Assembly: GCF_024749045.1 (NCBI RefSeq)
Contig: NZ_CP087184.1
Span: 4,898,001 to 4,962,000 of the forward strand
Source of the DNA: Pseudomonas sp. B21-028
GTDB lineage: Bacteria > Pseudomonadota > Gammaproteobacteria > Pseudomonadales > Pseudomonadaceae
Reading direction: 5' to 3'
DNA: 64,000 nt
In this document: positions 35,625 to 43,617 of the stretch, piece after piece
Layout: each line of letters opens with the position of its first letter
Numbering within the stretch: position 1 is the stretch's first letter
Notes under the pieces: generated by a model
What the model was told of the DNA's origin: nothing
Seen by the model: only the letters and a program-made list of their open reading frames with translations
The model's database searches: none
Translations under genes and position numbers: made by a program

Positions 35625-37208
35625 ATGACTTCGCTACCCAATCTCGATCACCTGCCCCCTGAACAACTGCGCGCCTTGGCGGCGCAGTTAATTCAGCGTG
35701 TCGAGACGCTCGACCAACAAGTTGAGACGATGGGCAAGACCGTTGAGACCATGGGCAAGAAGATCAACCGTGATCAAACGCTGATCGAGAAACTGACCCA
35801 CGAAATCGCCCAGCTCAAGCGTTTGAAATTTGCCAAACGCAGCGAGCAAATGAATCCCGAGCAGGCCAGCCTGCTCGATGACCTGATCGATACCGATATC
35901 GCAGCGATTGAAGCAGAGCTTCAAAGCTTGCAGGCAGTGATAACTCCGTCTGAGAAAAAGCAGAAGCCCAAGCGCACCGCATTACCGGTTGAGTTTCCAC
36001 GCACGCTGATCCATCACGAACCGGACGACACTTACTGTCCATGTGGCTGTGCTCTCAAGCGCATCGGCGAGGATGTCAGCGAGAAGCTGGACTACACGCC
36101 CGGCGTATTTACCGTTGAACGCCATGTACGTGGCAAATGGGTCTGCGATGACTGCGAAACGCTGACCCAGGCGCCCGTACCGGCGCAGGTTATTGATAAA
36201 GGCATTCCGACTGCGGGCCTGCTGGCCCACGTCATGATCGCCAAGTTTGCCGACCACCTGCCGCTTTACCGTCAGGAATCGATCTTCGGTCGAGCTGGCC
36301 TGGCGATTCCACGCTCAACCCTGGCTCAATGGGTTGGTGTAACTGGGGTTCAGTTGCAGCCGCTGGTCGATGCGCTGCGCGACGTGGTGCTCGGGCAGCT
36401 GGTTATTCATGCCGATGAAACACCCGTGCAAATGCTCATGCCGGGAACGAAGAAGACTCACCGCTCCTATGTGTGGGCCTACGCCACCAGCCAATTCTGC
36501 GAAACAGCGGCAGTCGTTTACGACTTCAGCCCCAGCCGCGCCGGTGAGCATGCTCGCAGCTTCCTGCAAGGCTGGAAGGGCAAGCTGGTCTGCGATGATT
36601 TTGGTGGTTACAAGGCCAGCTTCGAACTCGGTGTGACCGAGATCGGCTGCATGGCCCATGCGCGACGCAAGTTCTTCGAACTGCATGCCACCAACAAGAG
36701 CATGCTCGCCGAGCAGGCCCTGCGCTACATCCAGTTGCTTTACGAAATCGAAAGTGAAGTTCGCGACCTGGAACCGGATTTACGCCGTCGAATTCGGCAA
36801 GAAAAGGCTGTGCCTGTGATGGATGCGCTGCATGCCTGGATGATCGCCCAGCGCGATCTCGTGCCCGAAGGTTCAGCTATCAGCAGAGCACTGGATTACA
36901 GCCTGAAACGCTGGTCAGCGCTGTCGCGCTACCTTGATGACGGGGCCGTACCCATAGACAACAATTGGGCCGAGAACCAGATCCGACCATGGGCTCTTGG
37001 ACGCAAGAATTGGCTCTTCGCAGGGTCGTTACGCAGCGGCAAGCGGGCGGCAGCGATCATGAGCTTGATCCAGTCTGCGCGGCTGAATGGCCATGATCCG
37101 TATGCCTATCTGAAGGACGTTCTCACGCGCCTGCCGACACAGCGGGCTAGTGAGATCGATCAATTGCTGCCACACAACTGGCAACCGGTTTGGTTGCGCG
37201 GGGCGTGA
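35625..37208 (+). CDS. tnpC: IS66-family transposase TnpC
   Basis: A 527-aa DDE transposase. N-terminal leucine-zipper-like coiled coil (QQVETMGKTVETMGKKINRDQTLIEKL), zinc-finger region with CPCGCALKRIGEDVSEKLDY and CDDCE, then the catalytic core: ADETPVQML (first Asp), VCDDFGGYKA (second Asp) and IDNNWAENQIRPWALGRKNWLFAGS (Glu). No frameshift seen; probably functional. Confidence 0.94.
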   Translation: MTSLPNLDHLPPEQLRALAAQLIQRVETLDQQVETMGKTVETMGKKINRDQTLIEKLTHEIAQLKRLKFAKRSEQMNPEQASLLDDLIDTDIAAIEAELQSLQAVITPSEKKQKPKRTALPVEFPRTLIHHEPDDTYCPCGCALKRIGEDVSEKLDYTPGVFTVERHVRGKWVCDDCETLTQAPVPAQVIDKGIPTAGLLAHVMIAKFADHLPLYRQESIFGRAGLAIPRSTLAQWVGVTGVQLQPLVDALRDVVLGQLVIHADETPVQMLMPGTKKTHRSYVWAYATSQFCETAAVVYDFSPSRAGEHARSFLQGWKGKLVCDDFGGYKASFELGVTEIGCMAHARRKFFELHATNKSMLAEQALRYIQLLYEIESEVRDLEPDLRRRIRQEKAVPVMDALHAWMIAQRDLVPEGSAISRALDYSLKRWSALSRYLDDGAVPIDNNWAENQIRPWALGRKNWLFAGSLRSGKRAAAIMSLIQSARLNGHDPYAYLKDVLTRLPTQRASEIDQLLPHNWQPVWLRGA

Positions 37209-37311
37209 TCCCGGAGGCATGCGCTCCGCGTAGCATTCTAGTCACTGCTTGTTGGTTCGATTTACGATGGTGACCATAATTTTCGCACTGTGTCGAAATC
37301 GGAGGATGAAA

Positions 37312-37521
37312 ATGAAAGGAAGCTGCGCTTGTGGGGCTGTAGGTTATGAGATCGATAGCATTGATACGCCAATTAGCCATTGTCATTGTAGTACCTGTCG
37401 GAAGACCCATGCTGCGGCTTATGTCTCCACAGCTGGGGTGTTGAGAGAGCATTTTAAATGGACTCAAGGGGTCAACGCAGGTGTGTCAGCGATATGGGCT
37501 AGAGATGGAAATGTCCTGTAA
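37312..37521 (+). pseudogene. GFA-family (Mss4-like) protein, 3'-truncated
   Basis: About 69 aa. The N-terminus MKGSCACGAVGYEI and SHCHCSTCRKTHAAAYVSTAGV carries the zinc ligands (CxC and CxxC) of glutathione-dependent formaldehyde-activating-like proteins, which are normally about 120-140 aa; the frame then runs into unrelated sequence and stops. The ATG at 37312 is 6 nt after GGAGG. Probably cut by IS activity. Confidence 0.65.
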
Positions 37522-37669
37522 CGCAGACGAGCCTCTGCCGAGATACGGCATAAATCCGCCACATCCTCAGTACGACTCAGCCGGAAGTAGTAGGTATGCA
37601 TGCTTTCTATCTTTCAGGTTCACTGGATTCGTAGTCTAATTTTACCTCGCATAACTCAGTTCAGCATCC

Positions 37670-37830
37670 ACACATGAGAAAGCAACTGCTCGAATTCACT
37701 CATCCGCTGTGTCAGCGAACGAGTCAAAACGTCCTTGGAGTAAGCATGGGGATCATGTCCGTTCATGCGTACGGATTGGATAAACTCATGATCGTCGACG
37801 TCTGTTTGCCGCTCCGCAGAAACTGCGAAA
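37670..37830 (-). pseudogene. IS66 tnpC C-terminal fragment
   Basis: On the minus strand, FLRSGKQTSTIMSLSNPYA in one frame, then after a frameshift MNGHDPHAYSKDVLTRS and QRMSEFEQLLSHV in another: the same residues as the end of the intact tnpC. Decayed. Confidence 0.75.
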
Positions 37831-38056
37831 AGCCAGTTCTAACCCCCAACGCCCAAGGTCGGATCTAGTTCCCCGCCCAAATATTGGCCGAGTCGTCGAG
37901 TTAACGCTACAGCGCCGGTCACCGAGTAATCGCTTCGGTGTACATGGAGACCTTGGCCTTTGGCTGCTTACCTTGCGGTGGACTTATGGAGTGCTTCTCG
38001 CTAATGTCATATCCAGAATACTGACGCATTTCGGCTACTTAAAAAGGGATATCTAT

Positions 38057-38356
38057 ATGGAAGTACGTTGCGCATCAATTGAGGAAGTTCGTCAGCACAT
38101 AGACCGCATCGATCGCGATGTGGTTGCACTCCTCGCCAAGCGAGGCGACCTCGTCACTCAGGCGGCGGGTTTCAAGAAAACCACTGATGATGTGCGCGCT
38201 CCAGCCAGGGTTGAACAGGTCATCAGTAAAGTGCGCGGAATTGCAACCGATTTCGGCGCCTCACCTGATGTCGTGGAACGGGTATATAGAGCTATGATCT
38301 CTGCATTCATTGAAGAAGAGTTGAAAACTCACTCAACCTTAAAAGAGAAGTTTTAA
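38057..38356 (+). CDS. Chorismate mutase type II (AroQ class) domain protein
   Basis: A 99-aa helical protein: MEVRCASIEEVRQHIDRIDRDVVALLAKRGDLVTQAAGFKK, then VRAPARVEQVISKVRGIATDFGASPDVVERVYRAMISAFIEEEL. The ID.(I/L)D.....L..R helix and later R..V residues fit the stand-alone AroQ/PchB (isochorismate-pyruvate lyase) family; I cannot tell mutase from lyase activity. The ATG at 38057 gives the family N-terminus. It lies between IS66 fragments with no aromatic or siderophore genes nearby, so it looks like passenger cargo. Confidence 0.82.
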   Translation: MEVRCASIEEVRQHIDRIDRDVVALLAKRGDLVTQAAGFKKTTDDVRAPARVEQVISKVRGIATDFGASPDVVERVYRAMISAFIEEELKTHSTLKEKF

Positions 38357-38459
38357 AGACTTCGGCTTTCACAGTCACTGAGGCTCCGCGAGGCTGGAAT
38401 TTAAGCCCCGTACCTCAACTCTAAAAGCCGCGACGGCGAGCACAGCAAACGATGTTTGA

Positions 38460-38545
38460 TGCGCCTCCCGACGTTGGAGGCGAGTGAGATGGGCCAGTTG
38501 CTGCCGCATAACTAGGAACCGGTTTCATCACGCAAGATGTGATGC
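38460..38545 (+). pseudogene. IS66 tnpC 3'-end fragment
   Basis: Matches the last codons of tnpC and the sequence after it (GTGAGATGGGCCAGTTGCTG ... CCGGTTT ... GTGATGCC) with substitutions and a stop; ends near CGCTTAC, a likely IS terminus. Confidence 0.65.
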
Positions 38546-38808
38546 CCAGACGCTTACTAACATGCCATTTTCCGTCATCGAGTGCCGCCTAGTTAATAAC
38601 TATCCCGCAGGCATTGGTACTCGTCCGGCGCAGCAAGATAGATGAAATCCTACTTGCCGAATCTAGCTTCCGCCTTGCTGCCAGATGTCGCCCACTTCAA
38701 AACGCGCTACTGAGTTGCCTGACAAAAGCACAGCCAACATTTCCTAGCCTCCCCCTCCACACGAGAAAATGTGCCCAATTCAGCCCTTAAAAAAAACCGT
38801 CAATGCTA

Positions 38809-38848
38809 TTGACATTTGCAAAACTACTTGACTTTAATATTGTTTTGC
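38809..38848 (+). promoter_or_regulatory. Promoter with inverted repeat upstream of the AlpA-like gene
   Basis: TTGACA at 38809-38814 followed after 18 nt by TTTAAT(AT). An inverted repeat GCAAAAC (38818-38824) / GTTTTGC (38842-38848) overlaps it, a likely autoregulatory operator. No gene otherwise in 38,546-38,886. Confidence 0.55.
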
Positions 38849-38886
38849 CACCAAAATAGCGCATCAACTGGCCACTGGGAGGCAAT

Positions 38887-39069
38887 ATGAATGAAGTAAT
38901 TTCTGATCGTTTTTTGAGCATTAAACAAGCAGCGAATCTATTTAACGTGTCAACACGGACGATCGGACGCTGGGAGAAAGCCGGACAGCTACCTCCGAAA
39001 ACGCGACTAAGTCATAAGACGGTTGGCTGGCGAGCAAGCCGGTTTCAAGAGTTTATGGATACACTGTGA
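38887..39069 (+). CDS. AlpA/MerR-like helix-turn-helix protein (excisionase type)
   Basis: A 60-aa DNA-binding protein: FLSIKQAANLFNVSTRTIGRWEKAGQLPPKTRLSHKTVGWRASRFQEFMDTL is the AlpA winged-helix pattern with the C-terminal W-R segment. AlpA-type proteins control excision of P4-like islands by activating integrase. GGAGG lies 6 nt before the ATG. It is followed by a clear terminator. Confidence 0.85.
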   Translation: MNEVISDRFLSIKQAANLFNVSTRTIGRWEKAGQLPPKTRLSHKTVGWRASRFQEFMDTL

Positions 39070-39113
39070 GCCAAGCGGCAGGGCGCGGAGAATCGAATGA
39101 TTTACCGTTTATG

Positions 39114-39140
39114 AAAGGCACCTACAGGGTGCCTTTTTTT
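39114..39140 (+). terminator. Terminator of the AlpA-like gene
   Basis: AGGCACC/GGTGCCT stem with a short loop and a run of seven T. Confidence 0.88.
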
Positions 39141-39445
39141 GGCCCATTTTTTTGAAATCAGTCTGACTACACAGTGAGACATCCAGTCAATGCAGAGTAA
39201 CCTTCCTGCCAAGTCACCTACACAGGTGCATCGCAATGGCGTAAGCGGAGTACCCTGTGACGCCAATTCAACATTAGTTGTCAGTTAGCATTTGGGGAGC
39301 ATGCTCAGCTAGTTGTATTCGCCGACCGCTTAAAGCTAGCCGACTTCGTAATGTATCCGTCGGGAACAAATCTTTCTTATGCGAGAACACCGGGCCTGTA
39401 GGCTGACGCGCACCTCCTTCGATCCGAAAAGAGCTTCAGCGTCCC

Positions 39446-39500
39446 AAAGCCCAATTACACATCCATTCGCACCCATTCACACCCATTCACACCCATTTAG
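39446..39500 (+). repeat. Copy 2 of the island direct repeat, four CACCCATTCA-type units
   Basis: Same sequence as 33290-33326, with the decamer expanded to four slightly varying tandem units; runs straight into the inverted IS66 fragment. Confidence 0.7.
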
Positions 39501-39721
39501 CGTAAGTGTGTAAGCCGGCCATCACGCCTTGTGCAATTAAACCGGTTGCCACATATGCGGCAGCAACTGATCGACTTCACTTGCAAACGTGTGAGAACCC
39601 CTTTCAGATAGACATGGTCGTGCCCGTTGAGCCGCGCAGACCGGATCAAGCTCATAATCGCCGCTGCCCATTTTCCGCTGCGTAGCGTCCCTACGAAGTT
39701 ACCAAACAGCGCTCTTCGCAT
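39497..39721 (-). pseudogene. IS66 tnpC C-terminal fragment
   Basis: Minus strand encodes GTLRSGKWAAAIMSLIRSARLNGHD then VYLKGVLTRL, nearly identical to the end of the intact TnpC, then diverges. The upstream three quarters are missing. Confidence 0.8.
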
Positions 39722-40774
39722 TTCTACGCGTGAGCGAACCTAGCAAATCGGCTACAGGCAAGCCACAAAAAATATGCCAGAGCAGCACCATTTCTTGTTC
39801 AGTTCAAAATGGACTAGCGCTATCAATCTGTGCGAACTGACAGCCCTCCCCTTTCGTCTCTCCTCCTAGTGCAGCGGCAAACGCGGTTCTTCCGATGCAG
39901 CGAGAAGCAGTTTTAGGCAAGTCACTATCAAAGCAACGGGCAATACCGCGCTCATCGCAAATGTAGGCACCCACCTGGAAGAGCGCTGCCGAATCTGGTG
40001 CCTCGGTGAGCAGCCGCTAGAACGAGAGCGACTGGCGAAGAATGAAGCACATGACACTGATCCCCACGGCCTTGACTGGCGACAATCGGTCCAAGGGCTT
40101 GTTAGCATCGTCAGTCTCCCGACGTGCGGCATCGGAAGGGCAAGCGCCGGGAAAACAGATGGTTTAACAGGCGCCCACAAACAGCGTATAGCCCATGTCA
40201 AAATCCCAGTTATTCAAGGCCGCCCCTCACAAGCCTCCCAACTGGATTCACGTGCAGGAAAATAGCAGGTAGACATCCATATTTACTGGTACTAGCGGAA
40301 ATCCAGGTTGCTGAGGATTCCGGAGAGTAGCATTTCCGCCTCGCTCTCCGATTTCCGTCCACACGCCTCCTGAGCCCAAGTCAGATGCTCAACGAGACAA
40401 AGCCTCTGCATCCCAGACACCAGAGTCAAGCTAAGAGCCTGTCAAAAACGGGCAACCAGAACGCTTGCTCAGTGGCAATCTCAAACGCAAAAAGCGATGA
40501 TGTCACCGAGAGCTATTCCCGATCGGCAACAAGGGGGGGTGGGCTCATAAGCGCTTGGTCATCTCATCATTCGGCTATGATCATGGGTTGGCGGTACCTA
40601 TGACACAACGAGTGTTGGCACGTCACCGCTGCGATTAATTAATAACCTTCAATTCTAAATGATTATCGAATCGGGTCATCATTCGGGCTATGGAAGAAAT
40701 TTGGCATGATTGGAGCACCGAATGTTCAACGTTGATTCAAGAGGCAACCACGCCATTGCCCCGATAGAGAGGCT
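39722..40774. other. Decayed region with no intact gene
   Basis: On the minus strand between about 40,200 and 39,850 one frame is open apart from two stops and reads DDANKPLDRLSPVKAVGISV and LLTEAPDSAALFQ; I do not recognise it. 40,600-40,774 is AT-richer and should hold the promoter of the next operon. Confidence 0.4.
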
Positions 40775-41920
40775 TTGTCGTTGCGGCGTGAGCCGGATGC
40801 CCCAGCTTCTCCGAAGACAGCCGCCGATTTGTCCTGCACCCACAGCCTTATAACCAAAGATGCACTTAGCCCAGACATTAAGCATGACAAGGCTTATCTG
40901 CCTTTGACTAGGTACTACGGAAGTAAACGCAGACTTATCGACTGGATGGTTAGCGAGTTTCTACAATACGACTTCCAAACTGCGCTTGACGTTTTCGGAG
41001 GAACATCCACAGTCTCCTTAGCTCTAAAAAATTTAGGTAAACAGATAACATACAATGACATATTGGAATCGAACCGAATTACGGCTACTGCTTTACTTTC
41101 CAACCAGTTATGCCTTACGACTCATCAAGATTTAGATGATTTTTTTTCGAAAGTCATACCTGAACATGGATTTGTATCAGAGTACTTCCATGGAATTTAT
41201 TATACTGCTGAAGAAAACAATTGGCTTGATGGCGCAATCAAAGAGCTAAACAAAATCGAAAACACACTAAAAAAATATGAAATATTATATTGCGTGATGC
41301 AGGCTTGTTTGCAAAAGCGGCCCTTTAATCTTTTTCATCGAAAAAACTTGTACTTAAGGGAAAACAATACTAGAGACACCAAGTTCGGCAACTGGGCGAC
41401 CTGGGAAAGACCCTTTACAGTTCTCATCCGTCGAGCACTGGGCGAAATAATAAAAGCACGACAGCCCTCCAAGTACGACCCCATCATTCTGCCTTGCACT
41501 GACGCCATTGCCATCCCCTCGGGCTATGACTTTGTCTACCTTGACCCGCCATACGTACCATTGAAAAAGCAAGACATATCTTACATGGACAGATACCACT
41601 TTCTTGAGGGGCTTTGTAACCCGGAGCAATGGAAAGACAAGATTGATTTAGCGAAGAGTAATCGACCAATCCCGAGCCCAGAGGATATGTGTAAATGGAC
41701 AAACAAAAAACACTTCAAAGACCATCTATTCTCGCTGATCGAGAAGCATAAGCACTCTACTGTATGTCTTTCTTACGTCCATGATGCATATCCTAATATT
41801 CAAGATATTAAGAACTTTTTTTCGACAACGTTTAGGAATACTGTTCTGCTTGAGCACGACATGGCCCACGCTTTAAGTAAAAAAACAAAAAAGGAAGTTA
41901 TTCTCATAGGGAGATCGTAA
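40775..41920 (+). CDS. D12-class (Dam-like) adenine-specific DNA methyltransferase
   Basis: About 380 aa, SAM-dependent N6-adenine methyltransferase. Order of motifs is that of the Dam/DpnM alpha class: LTRYYGSKRRLIDWM (motif X, about 47-61), DVFGGTSTVSLAL (motif I, 72-84), then the target-recognition region, and YLDPPYVPL (motif IV, DPPY at 257-260). The N-terminal 45 residues have no counterpart in Dam. Start is a TTG at 40775 or 40781 after GAGAGG. AT-rich. TAATG overlap with the next gene. No cognate restriction endonuclease is adjacent; the recognition site cannot be read from sequence. Confidence 0.88.
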   Translation: MSLRREPDAPASPKTAADLSCTHSLITKDALSPDIKHDKAYLPLTRYYGSKRRLIDWMVSEFLQYDFQTALDVFGGTSTVSLALKNLGKQITYNDILESNRITATALLSNQLCLTTHQDLDDFFSKVIPEHGFVSEYFHGIYYTAEENNWLDGAIKELNKIENTLKKYEILYCVMQACLQKRPFNLFHRKNLYLRENNTRDTKFGNWATWERPFTVLIRRALGEIIKARQPSKYDPIILPCTDAIAIPSGYDFVYLDPPYVPLKKQDISYMDRYHFLEGLCNPEQWKDKIDLAKSNRPIPSPEDMCKWTNKKHFKDHLFSLIEKHKHSTVCLSYVHDAYPNIQDIKNFFSTTFRNTVLLEHDMAHALSKKTKKEVILIGRS

Positions 41921-42642
41921 TGGAAATGTCAAAATTTAGGTTTGTAGTGCAAGCACCACTCTTGTATTTTGGAGTATTGGTGGCAATTGCAATAGGCATA
42001 GGGGCCATGCTCTACTTAACGGATGCAAATGCCGACGCCCGGTACATTGGTATACTTAGCGGACTTGTGACAGGCTTAGGTATTGCAGCGATACAATTTT
42101 TTACACAATACATAGAACAAAACACTCTGGCCGAATATAAAAAACATGGCCTGGATGAATTCCTCCCTAACAGAAAAGATGCAGAGTACTACCGGAATTT
42201 GATTAAGCAAACAGAAGTCGGAGATAAGATTGTAGTGGTCGGAGTTACGTGCAACAGGTTATTAGACGACTTCGCCAATCCAGCTAATGCCCAATCACAA
42301 GATCTTCTGGAAGCAATGGCACGAAATGTCGATGTAACCTTACTACTACCAAAAACAAAATATCTCACAGAAGCAAATCGTTCAGACTTCAACCTAAAAA
42401 CTTTTCCTGCGGCACAAGCCATCGCAGCACAGCACCCAAACTTTAAAATCCTTTACTACGACTTTGAACCTTCACATAGTATTTTTTTGGCAGGATCATA
42501 CTGTGTGGTTGGGCCAATATTCAGAAGCATACCAAGCAAAGATACACCTGCGATAAAGTTCCACAAGGATGGACGCTATATAAAACCATATATTAATTAT
42601 ATTAACGAAACAATAAATAGCGCTTCTGCCGATCATGTGTAA
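41920..42642 (+). CDS. Two-TM membrane protein with PLD-like cytosolic domain
   Basis: A 240-aa protein. Hydrophobic helices at about 12-33 (APLLYFGVLVAIAIGIGAMLYL) and 42-65 (YIGILSGLVTGLGIAAIQFF) form a membrane hairpin. The rest is soluble alpha/beta: GDKIVVVGVTCNRLLDDF, VDVTLLLPKTKYL, FKILYYDFEPSHSIFLAGSYCVVGP, a strand order like the phospholipase-D fold. The His of SHSIFL sits where PLD proteins have HxK, but the Lys is missing, so the site is degenerate. A sensor or membrane-acting effector is possible (inference). Overlaps the next gene by 8 nt. Confidence 0.65.
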   Translation: MEMSKFRFVVQAPLLYFGVLVAIAIGIGAMLYLTDANADARYIGILSGLVTGLGIAAIQFFTQYIEQNTLAEYKKHGLDEFLPNRKDAEYYRNLIKQTEVGDKIVVVGVTCNRLLDDFANPANAQSQDLLEAMARNVDVTLLLPKTKYLTEANRSDFNLKTFPAAQAIAAQHPNFKILYYDFEPSHSIFLAGSYCVVGPIFRSIPSKDTPAIKFHKDGRYIKPYINYINETINSASADHV

Positions 42643-43617
42643 GAAAATCAAAATCGCTGCACCTGGGCGCATTCATGTCAATTTATTTGACATGAGCAAA
42701 AGCGGATACCGACAAAACGGGGGCATTGGGTTCTGCATAGCTGGATTGGATACCATTATCGAGTTTGCAGCACGCAAAGATTTTAGGGTGATCGACAAGC
42801 GAACAATCGGACACTCGGATCGAGAAATCATTGCACTAATAGGTTTTTTAGAGCAACTATATGCATCGCGTGAGCATGTACAGAAATTTTCTGTAAAATT
42901 TCTTTCCGGCCCAGCGCCACACAGTGGTTTTGGAACAGGCACATCTACCCGATTAGCTTGTGTCGAGGCTGCCAATCGGTTTAACAAAGTTGAAGCTGAT
43001 GTAAATAAAATTATATCAGCGTCCGGACGAGGTGGAACTTCTGGAGTTGGTGTTAATACCTATTTCAGCGGAGGAATGAGTATAGACCTTGGGGTTAAAT
43101 CGACTGGCTTACCTCTAGCCCCCTCGTCCGCAAGGCAAGGTCCCCGGATCCTGCCGACCCAAATACTAAGCCTTCCATTGCCAATCAGTTGGAGAGTCGG
43201 CATCGTTGTGGTGCCAAAGGCCTATAGAATTTCAGCAGAAGAAGAAATTAATTTTTTAACAGAACGTGCCCTGTAAATTTTCTCTCGGTTCAACAGTCAA
43301 TCTATCATGCATTGTCAGGGATGGCGTGCAGCGCGATTGAGTCGGATTTTGACACCTTCTGCTCGGCTATCAATGCTATTCAGGAAACTGAATGGAAAGA
43401 GGCAGAATGGCGTGCGCAGGGGAACACACTCACTGCACTTAGAAAATCTCTGCACGCGGCCGGTGCCAAATGCGTTGGTCTTTCGAGCTTAGGTCCGGCT
43501 GTCTACTTCATGTCTGATGACCTTGATGAAGTATTCGCTCGTCTTAACCTACCTAGTGATTACTACTTGACAAAATGCCTGCCCAACAATTCAGGGAGGA
43601 CTTTAGAAATTGATTAA
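42635..43617 (+). CDS. GHMP-fold protein, beta-RFA-P synthase-like, split by a -1 frameshift
   Basis: Frame 0 gives 213 aa to a TAA at 43274; the -1 frame continues from the same point to 43617. Joined at TTTTTTA (43252) the product is about 327 aa, the usual size of beta-ribofuranosylaminobenzene 5'-phosphate synthases. Shared features: APGRIHVNLFDM with NGGIGFCIAG, the glycine-rich loop PAPHSGFGTGTS (93-104), GRGGTSGVGV (131-140), and in the second part VQQSIYHALSGM and GLSSLGPAVYFMSD. The reaction in this host is unknown; members elsewhere add a ribofuranosyl phosphate from PRPP to an aromatic acid. Overlaps both neighbours by 8 nt. Could be a mutation, an error or programmed frameshifting. 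Confidence 0.7.
43252..43258 (+). other. Phased slippery heptamer T TTT TTA
   Basis: In the reading frame of the GHMP gene the codons are AAT TTT TTA ACA; both tRNAs can re-pair one base back (TTT TTT), after which the frame AAC AGA ACG TGC continues into the C-terminal half. The zero-frame stop comes six codons later. Only a weak 4-bp hairpin (ACAG/CTGT, 43259-43274) follows. Confidence 0.6.

Larger units (their letters stand above)
34850..37250 (+). mobile_element. Intact IS66-family insertion sequence (tnpA-tnpB-tnpC)
   Basis: All three IS66 genes are complete. The element's exact ends are unresolved: a 15-bp palindrome CACTTAAATTAAGTG (34852-34866) lies just before tnpA and may be its promoter/operator, and the right end is near 37,245 (GTCACTGCTTG). 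I could not confirm the terminal inverted repeats or an 8-bp target duplication. Confidence 0.8.

Noticed and set aside
39459..39497. CRISPR-like short tandem repeats (CACCCATTCA)
   Set aside because: Ten-bp units without spacers; a simple tandem repeat next to an IS fragment, no cas genes.
39866..40201. 111-codon open frame on the minus strand, possible membrane-protein tail
   Set aside because: A different frame of the same strand looks more protein-like but has stops; neither could be assigned, so only the decayed region is noted.
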